Shown piece by piece: positions 8,896 to 17,359 of a stretch of DNA of 64,000 bases. Every line of letters starts with the position of its first letter. Positions within the stretch are counted from its first letter, which is position 1. A model generated the notes under the pieces. That model was not told where the DNA came from. It worked only from the letters and a program-made list of their open reading frames with translations, and made no database searches. The translations under genes and the position numbers were made by a program. The stretch spans positions 2,170,001 to 2,234,000 of the forward strand of contig NZ_CP090145.1 in the NCBI RefSeq assembly GCF_023008245.1, in the 5' to 3' direction. The DNA comes from Flavobacterium sediminilitoris. Lineage in GTDB: Bacteria; Bacteroidota; Bacteroidia; Flavobacteriales; Flavobacteriaceae.

Positions 8896-9438
8896 TTAAA
8901 AAAGGATTCCTGCTGACAATTGGAATACACTATTTTTTGCTTCAGCATTTTTAGAAATCTCTGTTAGACCAAGTGTGTATCGTGCTTGTGCAAAAAGGTT
9001 GTCTGTGATTCTTAATCTTAAACCACCATTAACTCCAAAATCGAAAGAATTATAATCGTTTAAATCAAATTCATCTTTTTTGCTTAGTAAGAACGATGCT
9101 TGCGGACCCACTTCTAATGCAAGACTTTTGCTTAAACCTATTTTGGCTAAAAGTGGAACAGAAATATAACCTAACTCATTTTTAAACTCATCTACAGCAT
9201 TCTTATAGGATGCACCTTGAGTTGAATATAATAATTCAGGTTGAAAAGCAAACGATTCTGATATTCTTATTTCAGCTAATAATCCAGCATGATAACTTGT
9301 TATAGCATCTGTTTTTATAGATGTGTCTGTTAAATTAGCATAATTTATACCTGCTTTTATCCCTATTTTTAATGTTTGCGCATTAGTTATTCCTGTAACT
9401 AATAATAATACAATGACTAAAAAATGTGTTTTTTTCAT
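8896..9438 (-). CDS. Outer-membrane beta-barrel (porin family) protein
   Basis: A 180-residue protein with a signal peptide (cleavage likely after ITNA, before QTLKIG) and a repeated pattern of amphipathic strands ending in a C-terminal Phe. GIKAGINYANLT at the start of the mature protein and ELLYSTQGASY are typical of the PF13568 outer-membrane beta-barrel family of Bacteroidota. It is homologous in layout to the 14148-14759 protein of this window (both have QPELLYS.QG and a KNSVFQ near the end). Function unknown. Confidence 0.8.
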   Translation of the reverse strand: MKKTHFLVIVLLLVTGITNAQTLKIGIKAGINYANLTDTSIKTDAITSYHAGLLAEIRISESFAFQPELLYSTQGASYKNAVDEFKNELGYISVPLLAKIGLSKSLALEVGPQASFLLSKKDEFDLNDYNSFDFGVNGGLRLRITDNLFAQARYTLGLTEISKNAEAKNSVFQLSAGILF

Positions 9439-9933
9439 AAGATTTAGATATTAAAATTATTTCTAAGACTGAATATGTTTATAGTTATAAACGATGAATG
9501 TGTAATAAAAATTGTGCTTAAAAATAATTTATTTATACAGTAAAGGTAGTAATATGAAGAATGTGTTCTTTAAAAAAATGCAATGTAAAAGATTATTGTG
9601 TAGGTTTTAAAGATTAAAAAGTTAATATTTTATACAGTGTGTATATTATAATTTTCTATTAAAATAATTTGTTTAAAGATATTTTTTTATTCATTTAATA
9701 AGATTTTTAATTTAAGAATCTAAAATCATAAGATTTATAATAAGAATAAGTTAGATTGATGTTGCATTTTAGCCTTTAAAAAAGTTAATTATTTGTGAAT
9801 TTATAACTTAAAAATCATTGAAATGTTAATGTTGTAGTAACATGAAACATTTTTTTTAAAACATAAGTATTTGATTGTTAAAGTGTTTTGTTGTTTTTGG
9901 GGTAAAAGAAAGAAAATTAGCTAGATTTTATGA
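9439..9933. other. Long AT-rich divergent intergenic region
   Basis: About 500 bases between two divergent barrel genes hold no credible reading frame. I see only AT-rich DNA; the one clear signal is the promoter at its right edge (9934-9964). No convincing -7 box was found for the leftward gene. Confidence 0.5.
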
Positions 9934-9964
9934 TTTGTAGTTAAAGGAAAATAGCATAAATTTG
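9934..9964 (+). promoter_or_regulatory. Full-consensus Bacteroidota promoter for the barrel gene at 9998
   Basis: TTTG at 9934-9937, exactly 19 bases, then TAAATTTG at 9957-9964. The start codon is about 34 bases downstream of the -7 box. Confidence 0.85.
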
Positions 9965-9997
9965 CCCCGAATAACTAAAATTTAAATTAAAAATAGA

Positions 9998-10585
9998 ATG
10001 AAAAAAGTATTATTTGCTGCTGTAGCAGTATTTGCATTTAGCTTTGCTAATGCACAAGAAGATGAGACTACTAATGGTGGTTTTTCTCAAGGTGATCTTT
10101 TCGTATCAGGAGGAGTTGGATTTAATTCAACAAAACAAGGAGATGCTAAATCTAACGAATTTACTTTTTCTCCATCAATTGGATATTTCGTAACTGAAAA
10201 TATTGCTGCTGGTGTTAGATTAAATATTGTTAGTGGAGAAAATGAAGTAGAGACTAAGAATACTGAATTTGGTGCGGATATTTTTGGTCGTTATTATTTT
10301 ACTCCTGCTTCAAAGTTTTCTCTTTTTGGTGAATTAGCTGTAGGTTTTGGAACAGAAAAACAAGAGACTGTTGCAAACGTAGAAACTAAATATAATAATT
10401 TCGGAGTTAATGCAGGTGTTGGAGTTAATTATTTTTTATCTAACAATTTTGCAATTGAAGCAAAATGGGCAGGATTAGGATATAATTCTAGAAAATTAGA
10501 TGCAGATGGAGCAGATGCTAGAAACTCATTTGGATTAAATGTAGATTTATCTACAATTATTTTTGGTTTAACTTACAAATTCTAA
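9998..10585 (+). CDS. Outer-membrane beta-barrel protein
   Basis: A 195-residue secreted protein. The signal peptide ends at FANA, before QEDETTNGG; the mature part alternates Gly/aromatic-rich strands and ends in Phe, as barrel proteins do. A four- to eight-strand barrel of the porin-like superfamily fits the length. It has the strongest promoter in the chromosomal part of the window and a strong terminator, which suggests an abundant protein (inference). No partner genes are evident. Confidence 0.78.
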   Translation: MKKVLFAAVAVFAFSFANAQEDETTNGGFSQGDLFVSGGVGFNSTKQGDAKSNEFTFSPSIGYFVTENIAAGVRLNIVSGENEVETKNTEFGADIFGRYYFTPASKFSLFGELAVGFGTEKQETVANVETKYNNFGVNAGVGVNYFLSNNFAIEAKWAGLGYNSRKLDADGADARNSFGLNVDLSTIIFGLTYKF

Positions 10586-10605
10586 TTTGTAAATTTTATA
10601 GCATT

Positions 10606-10634
10606 AAAAATCCCGCAATTGCGGGATTTTTTTT
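10606..10634 (+). terminator. Terminator after the 9998 barrel gene
   Basis: AAAAATCCCGC pairs with GCGGGATTTTT across an AATT loop, followed by a long T run. Confidence 0.9.
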
Positions 10635-10694
10635 GTTAATTATAGTACTTCTTTTTTTGTAAGCTTTTTTTCTCTTTTTCAGGTTATTTTTTTA

Positions 10695-10702
10695 TAATTT
10701 TG
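10695..10702 (+). promoter_or_regulatory. Bacteroidota -7 box for the gene at 10732
   Basis: TAATTTTG matches TAnnTTTG, 29 bases before the start codon; no TTTG at the ideal -33 position. Confidence 0.5.
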
Positions 10703-10731
10703 CAGCACTATAAAAATTAAAATATAAAAAA

Positions 10732-11505
10732 ATGAAAAAATTATTACTATCTGTAATTGCATTGTACACATTTAGTCTTGTTAATGCACAAGATGAAATC
10801 TTAGTTAATCCAATTCTTTCTAAAAAAGGAGAAAACTATTTACCAGAAATGGACGATTGGGCTATTAGTTTTAATGCTGATGGAATTTTTGAATATATAG
10901 GAAATGCTTTTAATGGTACTTTAGATAATAGAGCACCAGGTGTTGATTATATAAGAAGTAACACTTTTGTAGGGAAAAAATTTATTTCAGATAAAAAAGC
11001 ATATAGAGTTGTAGCAAATTTAGGGTTTAATAATAACTCTAGAACAAGTATCAGTTCAGGATTAGAACCTGCTAATGCAAATAAAGAAGTTAAAACAAAT
11101 GCATTTGATGTGGCTTTAGGTTTAGGAAAAGAATGGAGAAAAGGAAATACACGTTTGCAAGGTTTTTATGGAGCAGACGTATTGTTAACGGCTAATTCTT
11201 CAAATTCTGAGACTACTTTTAATGCTATTTCAGATGGTGAGTTTATACAAAGTACTGAAAACAAATCAGGTTTAGGTTTAGGTTTAGGAATCCAAGGTTT
11301 TTTAGGAGCAGAATATTTTATTTTCCCTAAATTCGCGATAGGAGCACAATATACTTACAGAGTAGGATTTGATATTCAAGGAAATTCTGAAACAACAACT
11401 ACGGTTGGTACAGCAGATCCTGTAACTTCAGATAATGGGAAAAGTTCTTCGTTTGGATTAGGTAATGTAGGAATTGCATCAATTAATTTGACATTACATT
11501 TCTAG
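10732..11505 (+). CDS. Outer-membrane beta-barrel protein
   Basis: A 257-residue secreted protein with a signal peptide ending at LVNA, before QDEILVNP. The mature chain has repeated amphipathic strands (for example SISSGLEPANANKE loops and GLGLGLGIQGFLGAEYFI) and ends in LTLHF, as expected for an outer-membrane barrel. It resembles its upstream neighbour in the signal peptide only. Own promoter and terminator indicate a monocistronic unit. Function unknown. Confidence 0.72.
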   Translation: MKKLLLSVIALYTFSLVNAQDEILVNPILSKKGENYLPEMDDWAISFNADGIFEYIGNAFNGTLDNRAPGVDYIRSNTFVGKKFISDKKAYRVVANLGFNNNSRTSISSGLEPANANKEVKTNAFDVALGLGKEWRKGNTRLQGFYGADVLLTANSSNSETTFNAISDGEFIQSTENKSGLGLGLGIQGFLGAEYFIFPKFAIGAQYTYRVGFDIQGNSETTTTVGTADPVTSDNGKSSSFGLGNVGIASINLTLHF

Positions 11506-11530
11506 GTTTTAATCCCTATTTACAATATAA

Positions 11531-11557
11531 AATCCTGACAAACGTCAGGATTTTTTT
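11531..11557 (+). terminator. Terminator after the 10732 gene
   Basis: AATCCTGAC (11531-11539) pairs with GTCAGGATT across a short loop and is followed by seven T residues. Confidence 0.85.
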
Positions 11558-11564
11558 ATTATTA

Positions 11565-11572
11565 TATTTTTG
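11565..11572 (+). promoter_or_regulatory. Bacteroidota -7 box for xerD
   Basis: TATTTTTG matches TAnnTTTG, 13 bases before the xerD start codon, which implies a very short leader. Confidence 0.5.
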
Positions 11573-11585
11573 ATACTTTTGAAGT

Positions 11586-12485
11586 ATGAATAAATGGCAA
11601 TCTTTTATTAAAGAATATCAAAATTACCTTAGATTAGAAAGAGGACTTTCTCTTAATACTATTGAGAACTATTCTTTTGATATTGAGAAGCTAGTGCTAT
11701 TCCTTAAAGAAAATAATATTGATGAAACACCAATTACAATTCCAGAAGAGATTGTACAACAGTTTGTTTATGAAATATCTTCAAAAGTAAATGCAAGAAG
11801 TCAAGCAAGAATAATTTCTGGATTAAAAAGTTTTTTTAATTACTTAATTTTTGAAGATTATAGAACAGAGACTCCAATGGAATTGATAGAAGTACCTAAA
11901 ACAGGTAGGAAATTGCCAGATACATTGTCTGTTGAAGAAATTGATAATTTGATAGCTGCAATTGATTTATCTACGCTAGAAGGAGAAAGAAATAGAGCTA
12001 TTTTGGAAACTTTGTATAGTTGTGGATTGCGAGTTTCTGAATTAGTAACTTTAAAAATATCAGATTTGTTTTTCGAAGAAGGCTTTGTGAAAATTACAGG
12101 AAAAGGAGATAAACAACGATTTGTCCCTATTGGGAAAACAACAGAAAAATACATTACAATTTATAAAGAACAAATAAGAACTCAAATTAAAGTACAAAAA
12201 GGCTTTGAGGATACATTATTTTTAAATAGGAGAGGGAAACAATTAACTAGAGCCATGATTTTTACTATAATTAAAGATTTAGTACCAAAAATAAATTTGA
12301 AGAAAAATATTAGTCCTCATACATTTAGACATTCATTTGCAACACATTTACTAGAAAATGGTGCCGATTTACGATCTATTCAATTAATGTTAGGTCATGA
12401 ATCGATAACAACAACTGAAATTTATATGCATTTAGATCGAAAATTTTTGGCACAAGTTTTGAACAAGTTTCATCCAAGAAAATGA
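11586..12485 (+). CDS. xerD: Site-specific tyrosine recombinase XerD
   Basis: XerD resolves chromosome dimers at dif together with XerC. The 299-residue protein has the N-terminal SAM-like core-binding domain (LRLERGLSLNTIENYSFD) and the C-terminal catalytic domain with Arg in SCGLRVSEL, HTFRHSFATHLLENGAD (HxxR), the LGHESI histidine and the nucleophile Tyr in TEIYMH. Length and motifs match housekeeping XerD rather than an element integrase; the integrases of the two elements in this window differ in having the N-terminal arm domain. Confidence 0.92.
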   Translation: MNKWQSFIKEYQNYLRLERGLSLNTIENYSFDIEKLVLFLKENNIDETPITIPEEIVQQFVYEISSKVNARSQARIISGLKSFFNYLIFEDYRTETPMELIEVPKTGRKLPDTLSVEEIDNLIAAIDLSTLEGERNRAILETLYSCGLRVSELVTLKISDLFFEEGFVKITGKGDKQRFVPIGKTTEKYITIYKEQIRTQIKVQKGFEDTLFLNRRGKQLTRAMIFTIIKDLVPKINLKKNISPHTFRHSFATHLLENGADLRSIQLMLGHESITTTEIYMHLDRKFLAQVLNKFHPRK

Positions 12486-12572
12486 AACATATCACAAAAT
12501 ATTTTCTGCTATTATTTTTGTTTGATTTTCAGTGTTTTTATTTGTACCTTTCTTAGATAACCGCTATTAACC

Positions 12573-14075
12573 ATGATTTTTGTACCAAAGAATAAACCAG
12601 AAGACTTAAATAGATTATATGAAAGTCTAATTAAGCAATTGCCAAATATAATATTTCAAATTAGAGTAACTTCTAAAAAAGATATTCATGTAGATTTTAT
12701 CAGTAAGCCAATTGAATTTATATATCAATTTTCTATTGAAGAAGTTTTACATGATTCTTATAAGTTTGCCAAATATCGTATTTATGAGAGTGATTTAAAA
12801 ATATTTATTGAATCGTTCAATTATGCTGTTGATAATAATTCCAAATGGGAAGTCGATTTTCGTTTCTTATTACCTGATAGTAGTTATAAATGGATTCGAA
12901 TAGAAGCTACTCCAAGAGGTATTGATAATGATGAGACTATTTTTTATGGTCTTTTGTCTGATGTGACAACCATAAAAGAACAAGAAATTCAGTTGCGAGT
13001 TGCAGATGAACGTTTTCATTTTGCTGTTCAAGCATCAGATCGAGGAGTTTGGGATTGGGATTTAATCACAAATAAAGTTTATTACTCTTCTGAATCCATG
13101 AAAATTTTAGAACTTACAGAATCCGATTTAGTGGGTTCTCCTGAAAAATGGGATGAACGAGTGCATCCTGATGATAGAGCAGAGTATTATGGAAATATTA
13201 ATCGTCATTTTGATGGGGAAATTCCTTTTTATGAAACTTGTCATAGAGTTATGTGTAATGAAAAGTATAAATGGATTTTAGATAGAGGAAAAGTAATTGA
13301 AAGAGATGATAAAGGGAAACCACTTCGTATTGTAGGTACTCATACAGATATTTCAGCACAAAAGGAAAAAGAACAAGAGTTGGTAAAAATGCTGGAAATT
13401 GTTAATACGCAAAATAATAAGCTATTAAATTTTGCACATATTGTTTCTCATAATCTAAGAACACACGCAGGTAATATTAAAATGCTTTTAGCGTTTTATC
13501 ACAATAATACTTTTGGTTATCAAGAGACAATAGGAAATATAGATACTGTGTCTAAAGAATTAAATGAAACGATTGAGAATTTAAATGATTTAGTTAAAGT
13601 ACATACGCAAACTAATAAAGAATATGAATTATTAAGATTAACAGATTATATAGCTAGGATGTTATATATTTTAAATGATGATATTCTAAGTAAAAGAATT
13701 CATGTATTAAATGATGTTGATGTAGGTATTTATGTAAATTGTATTCCAGCTTATTTAGAAAGTATATTGTTGAATTTATTGACTAATGCAATTAAATATT
13801 CGGATGAAGGAAAAGAACAAATCATGATCTCGTTTTCTGTTGAAGAAATAGAAGGATATTATGTTTTAATTGTTAAGGATAATGGAGTAGGTATTGATAT
13901 GAAATTGTATGAAACATCAATTTTTGGGTTATATAAAACATTTCATAATAGAGAAGATTCAAGAGGAGTTGGATTGTATATAACCAAAAATCAAATTGAG
14001 ACTATGGGAGGGAAAATTGAAGTAGAAAGCAAATTAGAAGTAGGAACTACATTTAAAGTATATTTTAAGAAGTAG
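12573..14075 (+). CDS. PAS-domain sensor histidine kinase
   Basis: A 500-residue cytoplasmic histidine kinase. Two PAS/PAC units occupy residues about 20-135 and 145-265 (ending SDVTTIKEQE and THTDISAQKE). The phosphoacceptor is His293 in VSHNLRTH; the ATPase domain shows the N box (LNLLTNAIKYS), G1 (DNGVGID) and G2 (RGVGLYI). There are no membrane segments and no receiver gene nearby, so it is an orphan kinase that senses an internal or diffusible signal. The signal cannot be read from sequence. Confidence 0.88.
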   Translation: MIFVPKNKPEDLNRLYESLIKQLPNIIFQIRVTSKKDIHVDFISKPIEFIYQFSIEEVLHDSYKFAKYRIYESDLKIFIESFNYAVDNNSKWEVDFRFLLPDSSYKWIRIEATPRGIDNDETIFYGLLSDVTTIKEQEIQLRVADERFHFAVQASDRGVWDWDLITNKVYYSSESMKILELTESDLVGSPEKWDERVHPDDRAEYYGNINRHFDGEIPFYETCHRVMCNEKYKWILDRGKVIERDDKGKPLRIVGTHTDISAQKEKEQELVKMLEIVNTQNNKLLNFAHIVSHNLRTHAGNIKMLLAFYHNNTFGYQETIGNIDTVSKELNETIENLNDLVKVHTQTNKEYELLRLTDYIARMLYILNDDILSKRIHVLNDVDVGIYVNCIPAYLESILLNLLTNAIKYSDEGKEQIMISFSVEEIEGYYVLIVKDNGVGIDMKLYETSIFGLYKTFHNREDSRGVGLYITKNQIETMGGKIEVESKLEVGTTFKVYFKK

Positions 14076-14100
14076 CGTTTTACGATTATATAAAAAAAAA

Positions 14101-14132
14101 TACAGTGTAAATATTTACACTGTATTTTTTTT
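14101..14132. terminator. Bidirectional terminator between the kinase and barrel genes
   Basis: A perfect 24-base palindrome (14101-14124, arms ACAGTGTAAA and TTTACACTGT) with a T run on the right and an A run on the left, between convergent genes. Confidence 0.85.
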
Positions 14133-14147
14133 ATAATTATGTTTTTT

Positions 14148-14759
14148 TTAAAAGTAAAACCCAATTCCAATTTGAAATACTGAGTTTTTTGAATCCGTAT
14201 TTTTAATTACTTCATTAAAGCTATAAGTATACCTTCCTGAAATTAAAAAATCATCAATTTTGAGAGATAAACCAGCAGCTAATGCTGTGTCAAAGCTATT
14301 TACATCATCATTAGTAGAAGTGCTGTTTTCACTTTTTATCTTTTCATTAATTTTAAAACCAAATTGAGGTCCGGCTTCTACAGCAAGAACTCTACCTAAA
14401 TGTATTTTTGCAAGAACAGGAACGTTTATGTAGTCAATTCTGTATTCTTGTTTGTAATTTGTGCCTAAAAGTCTAAAATTAGTTTCAAAACCTTGTCTTG
14501 AATATAGAACTTCTGGTTGTAATGATAAAACTTTGTTTATTAAAGGAATTTCGCTAAAAAAGCCAATGTAGTAACTTGTTCTAGGATCTGCTCCTTCATC
14601 AAAATTTCCTTTAGTAATCGTTGAAAAATTTAAACCACCTTTTATTCCATAAGTACCTTTATTATCTGATGAAGGTGAACTCACTGATGATTGAACTTCT
14701 TGTGCCGAACTATAATGTATTGAAAATAGTGTGAGGCATACATAAAAAACTTTTTTCAT
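14148..14759 (-). CDS. Outer-membrane beta-barrel (porin family) protein
   Basis: A 203-residue secreted protein. A signal peptide ends at HYSSA, before QEVQSS. A Ser-rich linker is followed by GIKGGLNFSTI, LQPEVLYSRQG and KNSVFQIGIGFYF, the same family signature as the protein at 8896-9438, so the two are paralogues of the PF13568 group. It lies downstream of rny on the opposite side of a convergent terminator. Function unknown. Confidence 0.8.
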   Translation of the reverse strand: MKKVFYVCLTLFSIHYSSAQEVQSSVSSPSSDNKGTYGIKGGLNFSTITKGNFDEGADPRTSYYIGFFSEIPLINKVLSLQPEVLYSRQGFETNFRLLGTNYKQEYRIDYINVPVLAKIHLGRVLAVEAGPQFGFKINEKIKSENSTSTNDDVNSFDTALAAGLSLKIDDFLISGRYTYSFNEVIKNTDSKNSVFQIGIGFYF

Positions 14760-14807
14760 AAAAAATTAATTAAAGATTATACAATAATTTAATATTTTGT
14801 AAAGTAG

Positions 14808-16370
14808 TTATTTAGCAATATTAACAGCTCTAGTTTCTCTAATTACAGTAATTTTAACTTGACCAGGATATGTCATTTCGGTTTGAATCTTTTGTGAAAT
14901 TTCAAACGATAAATTAGAAGCTAATTCATCTGAAACTTTTTCGCTTTCAACAATAACACGTAGTTCTCTACCTGCTTGTATTGCGTATGCACTTTTAACA
15001 CCATTAAATCCAAAAGCAATATCTTCTAAATCTTTTAAACGTTGAATGTATGAATCTAACACCTGTCTTCTTGCACCAGGTCTTGCTCCTGAAATTGCAT
15101 CACAAACTTGTATTATAGGTGAAATTAAAGATTTCATTTCAATCTCATCATGGTGAGCTCCGATAGCATTACAAACTTCTTCTTTTTCACCATATTTTTC
15201 AGCCCATTGCATTCCTAAGATAGCATGAGGTAGTTCACTTTCAGTATCAGGTACTTTTCCTATATCATGAAGTAAACCAGCTCTTTTAGCAAGTTTTACA
15301 TTCAATCCAAGTTCGGCAGCCATAATTCCACATAGATTTGCTACTTCTCTAGAGTGTTGTAATAAATTTTGTCCATAAGAAGAACGATATTTCATTCTTC
15401 CTACAATTTTAATTAGCTCTGGATGTAAACCATGAATACCTAAGTCAATAACAGTACGTTTTCCTACTTCTATGATTTCTTCATCGATTTGTTTTTGTGT
15501 TTTAGCAACAATTTCTTCAATTCTTGCAGGGTGTATACGACCATCAGTAACTAATTTATGAAGAGCTAAACGTGCAATTTCTCTTCTTACAGGGTCAAAA
15601 CAAGATAAGATAATTGCTTCAGGGGTATCATCAACAATAATTTCAACACCAGTTGCAGCTTCTAAGGCTCTAATGTTTCTTCCTTCTCTACCAATAATTC
15701 TTCCTTTTACATCATCAGATTCAATATTGAAAACAGATACGCAATTCTCAACTGCTTCTTCTGTTCCAACTCTTTGAATAGTGTTTATGATTATTTTTTT
15801 AGCTTCTTGTTGTGCTGTCATTTTTGCTTCTTCCATTGTATCTTGAATGAAAGACATTGCACTACTTTTAGCTTCTGCTTTTAAGCTTTCTACTAATTGA
15901 TTTTTAGCTTCATCAGCAGATAAGCCCGAAATAACTTCTAATTGTTCAACCTGACTTTTGTGAAGTTTATCAATTTCTTGTTGTTTTTTCTCTAAATATT
16001 CAACTTTGTTGTTGTAGTCAGTGATTTTAGAATCGACTTCATCATTTAATTTTTTTGCCTTCGCTAATTCGCTAGATACTTGAGATTCTTTATCTCTAGT
16101 TCTTTTTTCAGCATCAGCCATCTTTTTATCACGAGACAAAATAACTTGTTCGTGTTCTGTTTTTAATTCTAAAAATTTTTCTTTTGCTTGAAGAATTTTA
16201 TCCTTTTTTATTGACTCTGCTTCTGTTTTCGCATCTCTTAAAATTGAAGAGGCTTCTTTTTTTGCATTTTTAATTAAAGTGGAAACATTACTTTTTTCTA
16301 AAAATTTAGCAATTCCAAATCCTACTCCAATACCTACAAAAATTCCAATTATTATACTTATTATATCCAT
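14808..16370 (-). CDS. rny: Ribonuclease Y
   Basis: An endoribonuclease that initiates mRNA decay at the membrane. The 520 residues show an N-terminal membrane helix ([19 protein letters not shown]), a long coiled coil to about residue 200, a KH domain ([15 protein letters not shown]) and an HD domain with the LLHDIGKV metal-binding motif. Length and order match the family. It lies downstream of the 6S-like RNA and the zapA operon on the same strand. Confidence 0.95.
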   Translation of the reverse strand: MDIISIIIGIFVGIGVGFGIAKFLEKSNVSTLIKNAKKEASSILRDAKTEAESIKKDKILQAKEKFLELKTEHEQVILSRDKKMADAEKRTRDKESQVSSELAKAKKLNDEVDSKITDYNNKVEYLEKKQQEIDKLHKSQVEQLEVISGLSADEAKNQLVESLKAEAKSSAMSFIQDTMEEAKMTAQQEAKKIIINTIQRVGTEEAVENCVSVFNIESDDVKGRIIGREGRNIRALEAATGVEIIVDDTPEAIILSCFDPVRREIARLALHKLVTDGRIHPARIEEIVAKTQKQIDEEIIEVGKRTVIDLGIHGLHPELIKIVGRMKYRSSYGQNLLQHSREVANLCGIMAAELGLNVKLAKRAGLLHDIGKVPDTESELPHAILGMQWAEKYGEKEEVCNAIGAHHDEIEMKSLISPIIQVCDAISGARPGARRQVLDSYIQRLKDLEDIAFGFNGVKSAYAIQAGRELRVIVESEKVSDELASNLSFEISQKIQTEMTYPGQVKITVIRETRAVNIAK

Positions 16371-16392
16371 GTTGTTTTTAAAAATTATATAT

Positions 16393-16552
16393 AAAAAAAG
16401 CCTACATTAGGTGTTTGTATAAACTCGTAAAGACAAGTTTTGAGCTAACTCGTATTTCAAGCTTCCCATTTAAGGGCTTGCTATAGTTACGAAGATTCAC
16501 TCATTTTAATTTGTTAGTGTTGAGTTTATCAAATATATACTAATGTAGGCAG
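16393..16552 (-). ncRNA. ssrS: 6S RNA (SsrS)-like regulatory RNA
   Basis: Between zapA and rny lies about 160 bases without a reading frame whose ends pair perfectly: GCCTACATTAG (minus strand, 16550-16540) with CTAATGTAGGC (16410-16400), then seven U residues. A long, end-paired rod beside zapA is the usual form and place of 6S RNA, which binds the housekeeping RNA polymerase. The internal region (AAGCCC..GGGAAGCTT) can form further helices around an open centre. The strand follows from the T run and gene order. A covariance-model search would settle it. Confidence 0.72.
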
Positions 16553-16576
16553 TATCTTTATTGTAAGAACGTATTT

Positions 16577-16870
16577 TTATTTTGAGAGTAACTCACTCAA
16601 TTTCTTGTCTAAATTCTTTAAACGATTAAAGGATGATTCATAATCTTGTGAAACATCTATTTGCTTTTGTTCTGTTTGTGATGCAAATTGTAATGCACAC
16701 ATTGCCAAAACATCTTGTTTGTCTCTCACAGCATAGCTTTGTTCAAATTGCTTAATCATAGTGTCAATTTTTTTTGAAGCACTTCGCAAGCCTTCTTCTT
16801 GCGACTCTTTTATAGTTAGAGGGTAAACTCTATCAGCAATTGATATTTTTATTTTTAATTTTTCACTCAT
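16577..16870 (-). CDS. zapA: Cell division protein ZapA
   Basis: A 97-residue FtsZ-ring-associated protein. The N-terminal KIKISIADRVYPLTI and the following helix (EEGLRSASKKIDTMIKQF) match ZapA, and the C-terminal half forms a coiled coil. ATG 16870 (MSEKLK) is chosen over the upstream codon at 16900, which would overlap the previous gene. It follows the 96-residue coiled-coil gene after 5 bases, so the two are likely translated from one mRNA. Confidence 0.88.
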   Translation of the reverse strand: MSEKLKIKISIADRVYPLTIKESQEEGLRSASKKIDTMIKQFEQSYAVRDKQDVLAMCALQFASQTEQKQIDVSQDYESSFNRLKNLDKKLSELLSK

Positions 16871-16875
16871 GCTTT

Positions 16876-17166
16876 CTAATCCGAAAGTTGTGCTATGCAA
16901 TAATCGATTTCTCGAATTAATGAATTTATTTTGAGTTTTGTTTCTCTTTTGTTTTCTTCGCTGCCTAATAGTGAATTTACCATTTTTAAATTATCTAATT
17001 GTTTATTAAGAGCGACAATCTCATCAGACTGTTGTTTTTGAATATTTTCAGAAACCTTAATTTTTTCTAATAATTCTATATTTCTCTTTTCAAGTTTTAC
17101 TAACTTTTGGTTGAGCTTGAAAAATTTAATTTCAAGAGAATCAATTAGTTCAGACAATCCATTCAT
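16876..17166 (-). CDS. Small coiled-coil protein upstream of zapA
   Basis: A 96-residue protein that is almost entirely coiled coil (heptads of Leu/Ile between residues 5 and 70). It is co-transcribed with zapA and has the promoter box at 17194-17201. By position and shape it could be a division-ring partner of ZapA, in the manner of ZapB, but no sequence identity to ZapB is claimed. Confidence 0.65.
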   Translation of the reverse strand: MNGLSELIDSLEIKFFKLNQKLVKLEKRNIELLEKIKVSENIQKQQSDEIVALNKQLDNLKMVNSLLGSEENKRETKLKINSLIREIDYCIAQLSD

Positions 17167-17193
17167 TAATGATATGATTCATTTCTATTTCTA

Positions 17194-17201
17194 CAAAATT
17201 A
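17194..17201 (-). promoter_or_regulatory. Bacteroidota -7 box for the zapA operon
   Basis: Read on the minus strand the box is TAATTTTG; a TTG lies about 20 bases upstream (17224-17222). The start codon is about 28 bases downstream. Confidence 0.5.
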
Positions 17202-17310
17202 ATATTACTATTGGATAATAACAATACTTTTTAAAAAAAATTATATAATATTTTGTTTTTTTTATAATAATTTGGTTTTTAAGTAGTTATGAAATGCGTT
17301 TTTTCTTACG

Positions 17311-17318
17311 TATATTTG
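17311..17318 (+). promoter_or_regulatory. Bacteroidota -7 box for the M23 peptidase gene
   Basis: TATATTTG matches TAnnTTTG. It lies inside the longer frame that begins at 17294, which supports the downstream start codon at 17360. Confidence 0.5.
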
Positions 17319-17359
17319 TGAGTAAATTTTTATTATTTTTAGCATTTATACAAAAAAAC

